The notes under the pieces: model-generated
What the model saw: the letters and a program-made list of their open reading frames with translations, nothing else
What the model was told of the DNA's origin: nothing
Databases searched by the model: none
Source of the DNA: DASRSE01 sp035656655
GTDB lineage: Bacteria > Planctomycetota > Planctomycetia > Pirellulales > DASRSE01
Length of the DNA stretch: 11,963 bases
NCBI GenBank assembly: GCA_035656655.1
Contig: DASRSE010000250.1
Span: forward strand, 1-11,963
Direction: 5' to 3'
Program-made: the position numbers and the translations under genes
Shown: positions 11,927-11,963 of the stretch, piece after piece
Layout: each line of letters starts with the position of its first letter
Position numbering within the stretch: position 1 is the first letter of the stretch

Positions 11927-11963
11927 CTCAAGACTCCCAATTCAGCAAAAACTGCCATTATTG
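11923..11963 (-). CDS. Possible C-terminal tail of an upstream gene, or a short leader peptide
   Basis: One minus-strand frame is open from the window edge to TGA at 11925-11923, which overlaps the ABC start codon as ATGA. It would encode a tail ending IMAVFAELGVLR. The other two frames meet stops before the ABC start. ATGA overlap is typical of operon neighbours. An 11-residue ORF starting at ATG 11958 is the alternative. Only 41 nt are visible, so chance is a real possibility. Confidence 0.28.
   Translation of the reverse strand, partial: IMAVFAELGVLR
11934..11938 (-). promoter_or_regulatory. Shine-Dalgarno GGGAG before the ABC ATPase
   Basis: GGGAG lies 7 nt before the ATG at 11926 and supports that start. 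Confidence 0.65.

Overview
This window comes from a bacterium with moderately high GC content. Every gene I can support lies on the minus strand, so transcription runs from high to low coordinates. The core is the membrane arm of respiratory complex I (NADH:quinone oxidoreductase) in the order nuoH-nuoJ-nuoK-nuoL-nuoM-nuoN. The long, insertion-bearing Nuo proteins, the many starts without a Shine-Dalgarno (SD) sequence, and the style of the neighbouring genes suggest a planctomycete. That assignment is inference; the window holds no rRNA or other marker to confirm it.

Layout in the direction of transcription: (1) 11963-10976, an ABC-2-type exporter ATPase, possibly overlapped at its start by the tail of an upstream gene. 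(2) 10975-10739, a 237-bp gap with a GC-rich hairpin, a plausible sigma70-type promoter and an inverted repeat; nuo transcription probably begins here. (3) 10738-2090, nuoH, J, K, L, M, N. nuoH and nuoJ overlap as ATGA, so nuoI is absent from its usual place, and nuoA-G are not in the window. The JK, KL and LM gaps each contain a palindrome or hairpin. (4) 2081-804, a small helical protein resembling bacterioferritin but lacking most iron ligands, then a TatD-family metal-dependent hydrolase, both with good SD sites and tight spacing. (5) 727-518, a possible small two-helix membrane protein, running into hisG, which is cut by the window edge.

NuoH, J, K, L, M and N together form the proton-pumping arm. 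NuoH and NuoJ/K link quinone reduction to the pumps, and NuoL, M and N are the three antiporter-like pumps. The key charged residues are present in all of them. Every large subunit also carries extra sequence: a hexapeptide repeat in NuoJ, an Ala-rich insertion in NuoN, His-rich insertions in NuoL, an inserted loop and Ala-rich tail in NuoM, and an Ala-rich tail in NuoH. I see no mobile element, CRISPR array, tRNA or rRNA, and no clearly new multigene system. The most notable items are the expanded complex I subunits, the missing nuoI, the degenerate ferritin-like protein and the possible small membrane protein.
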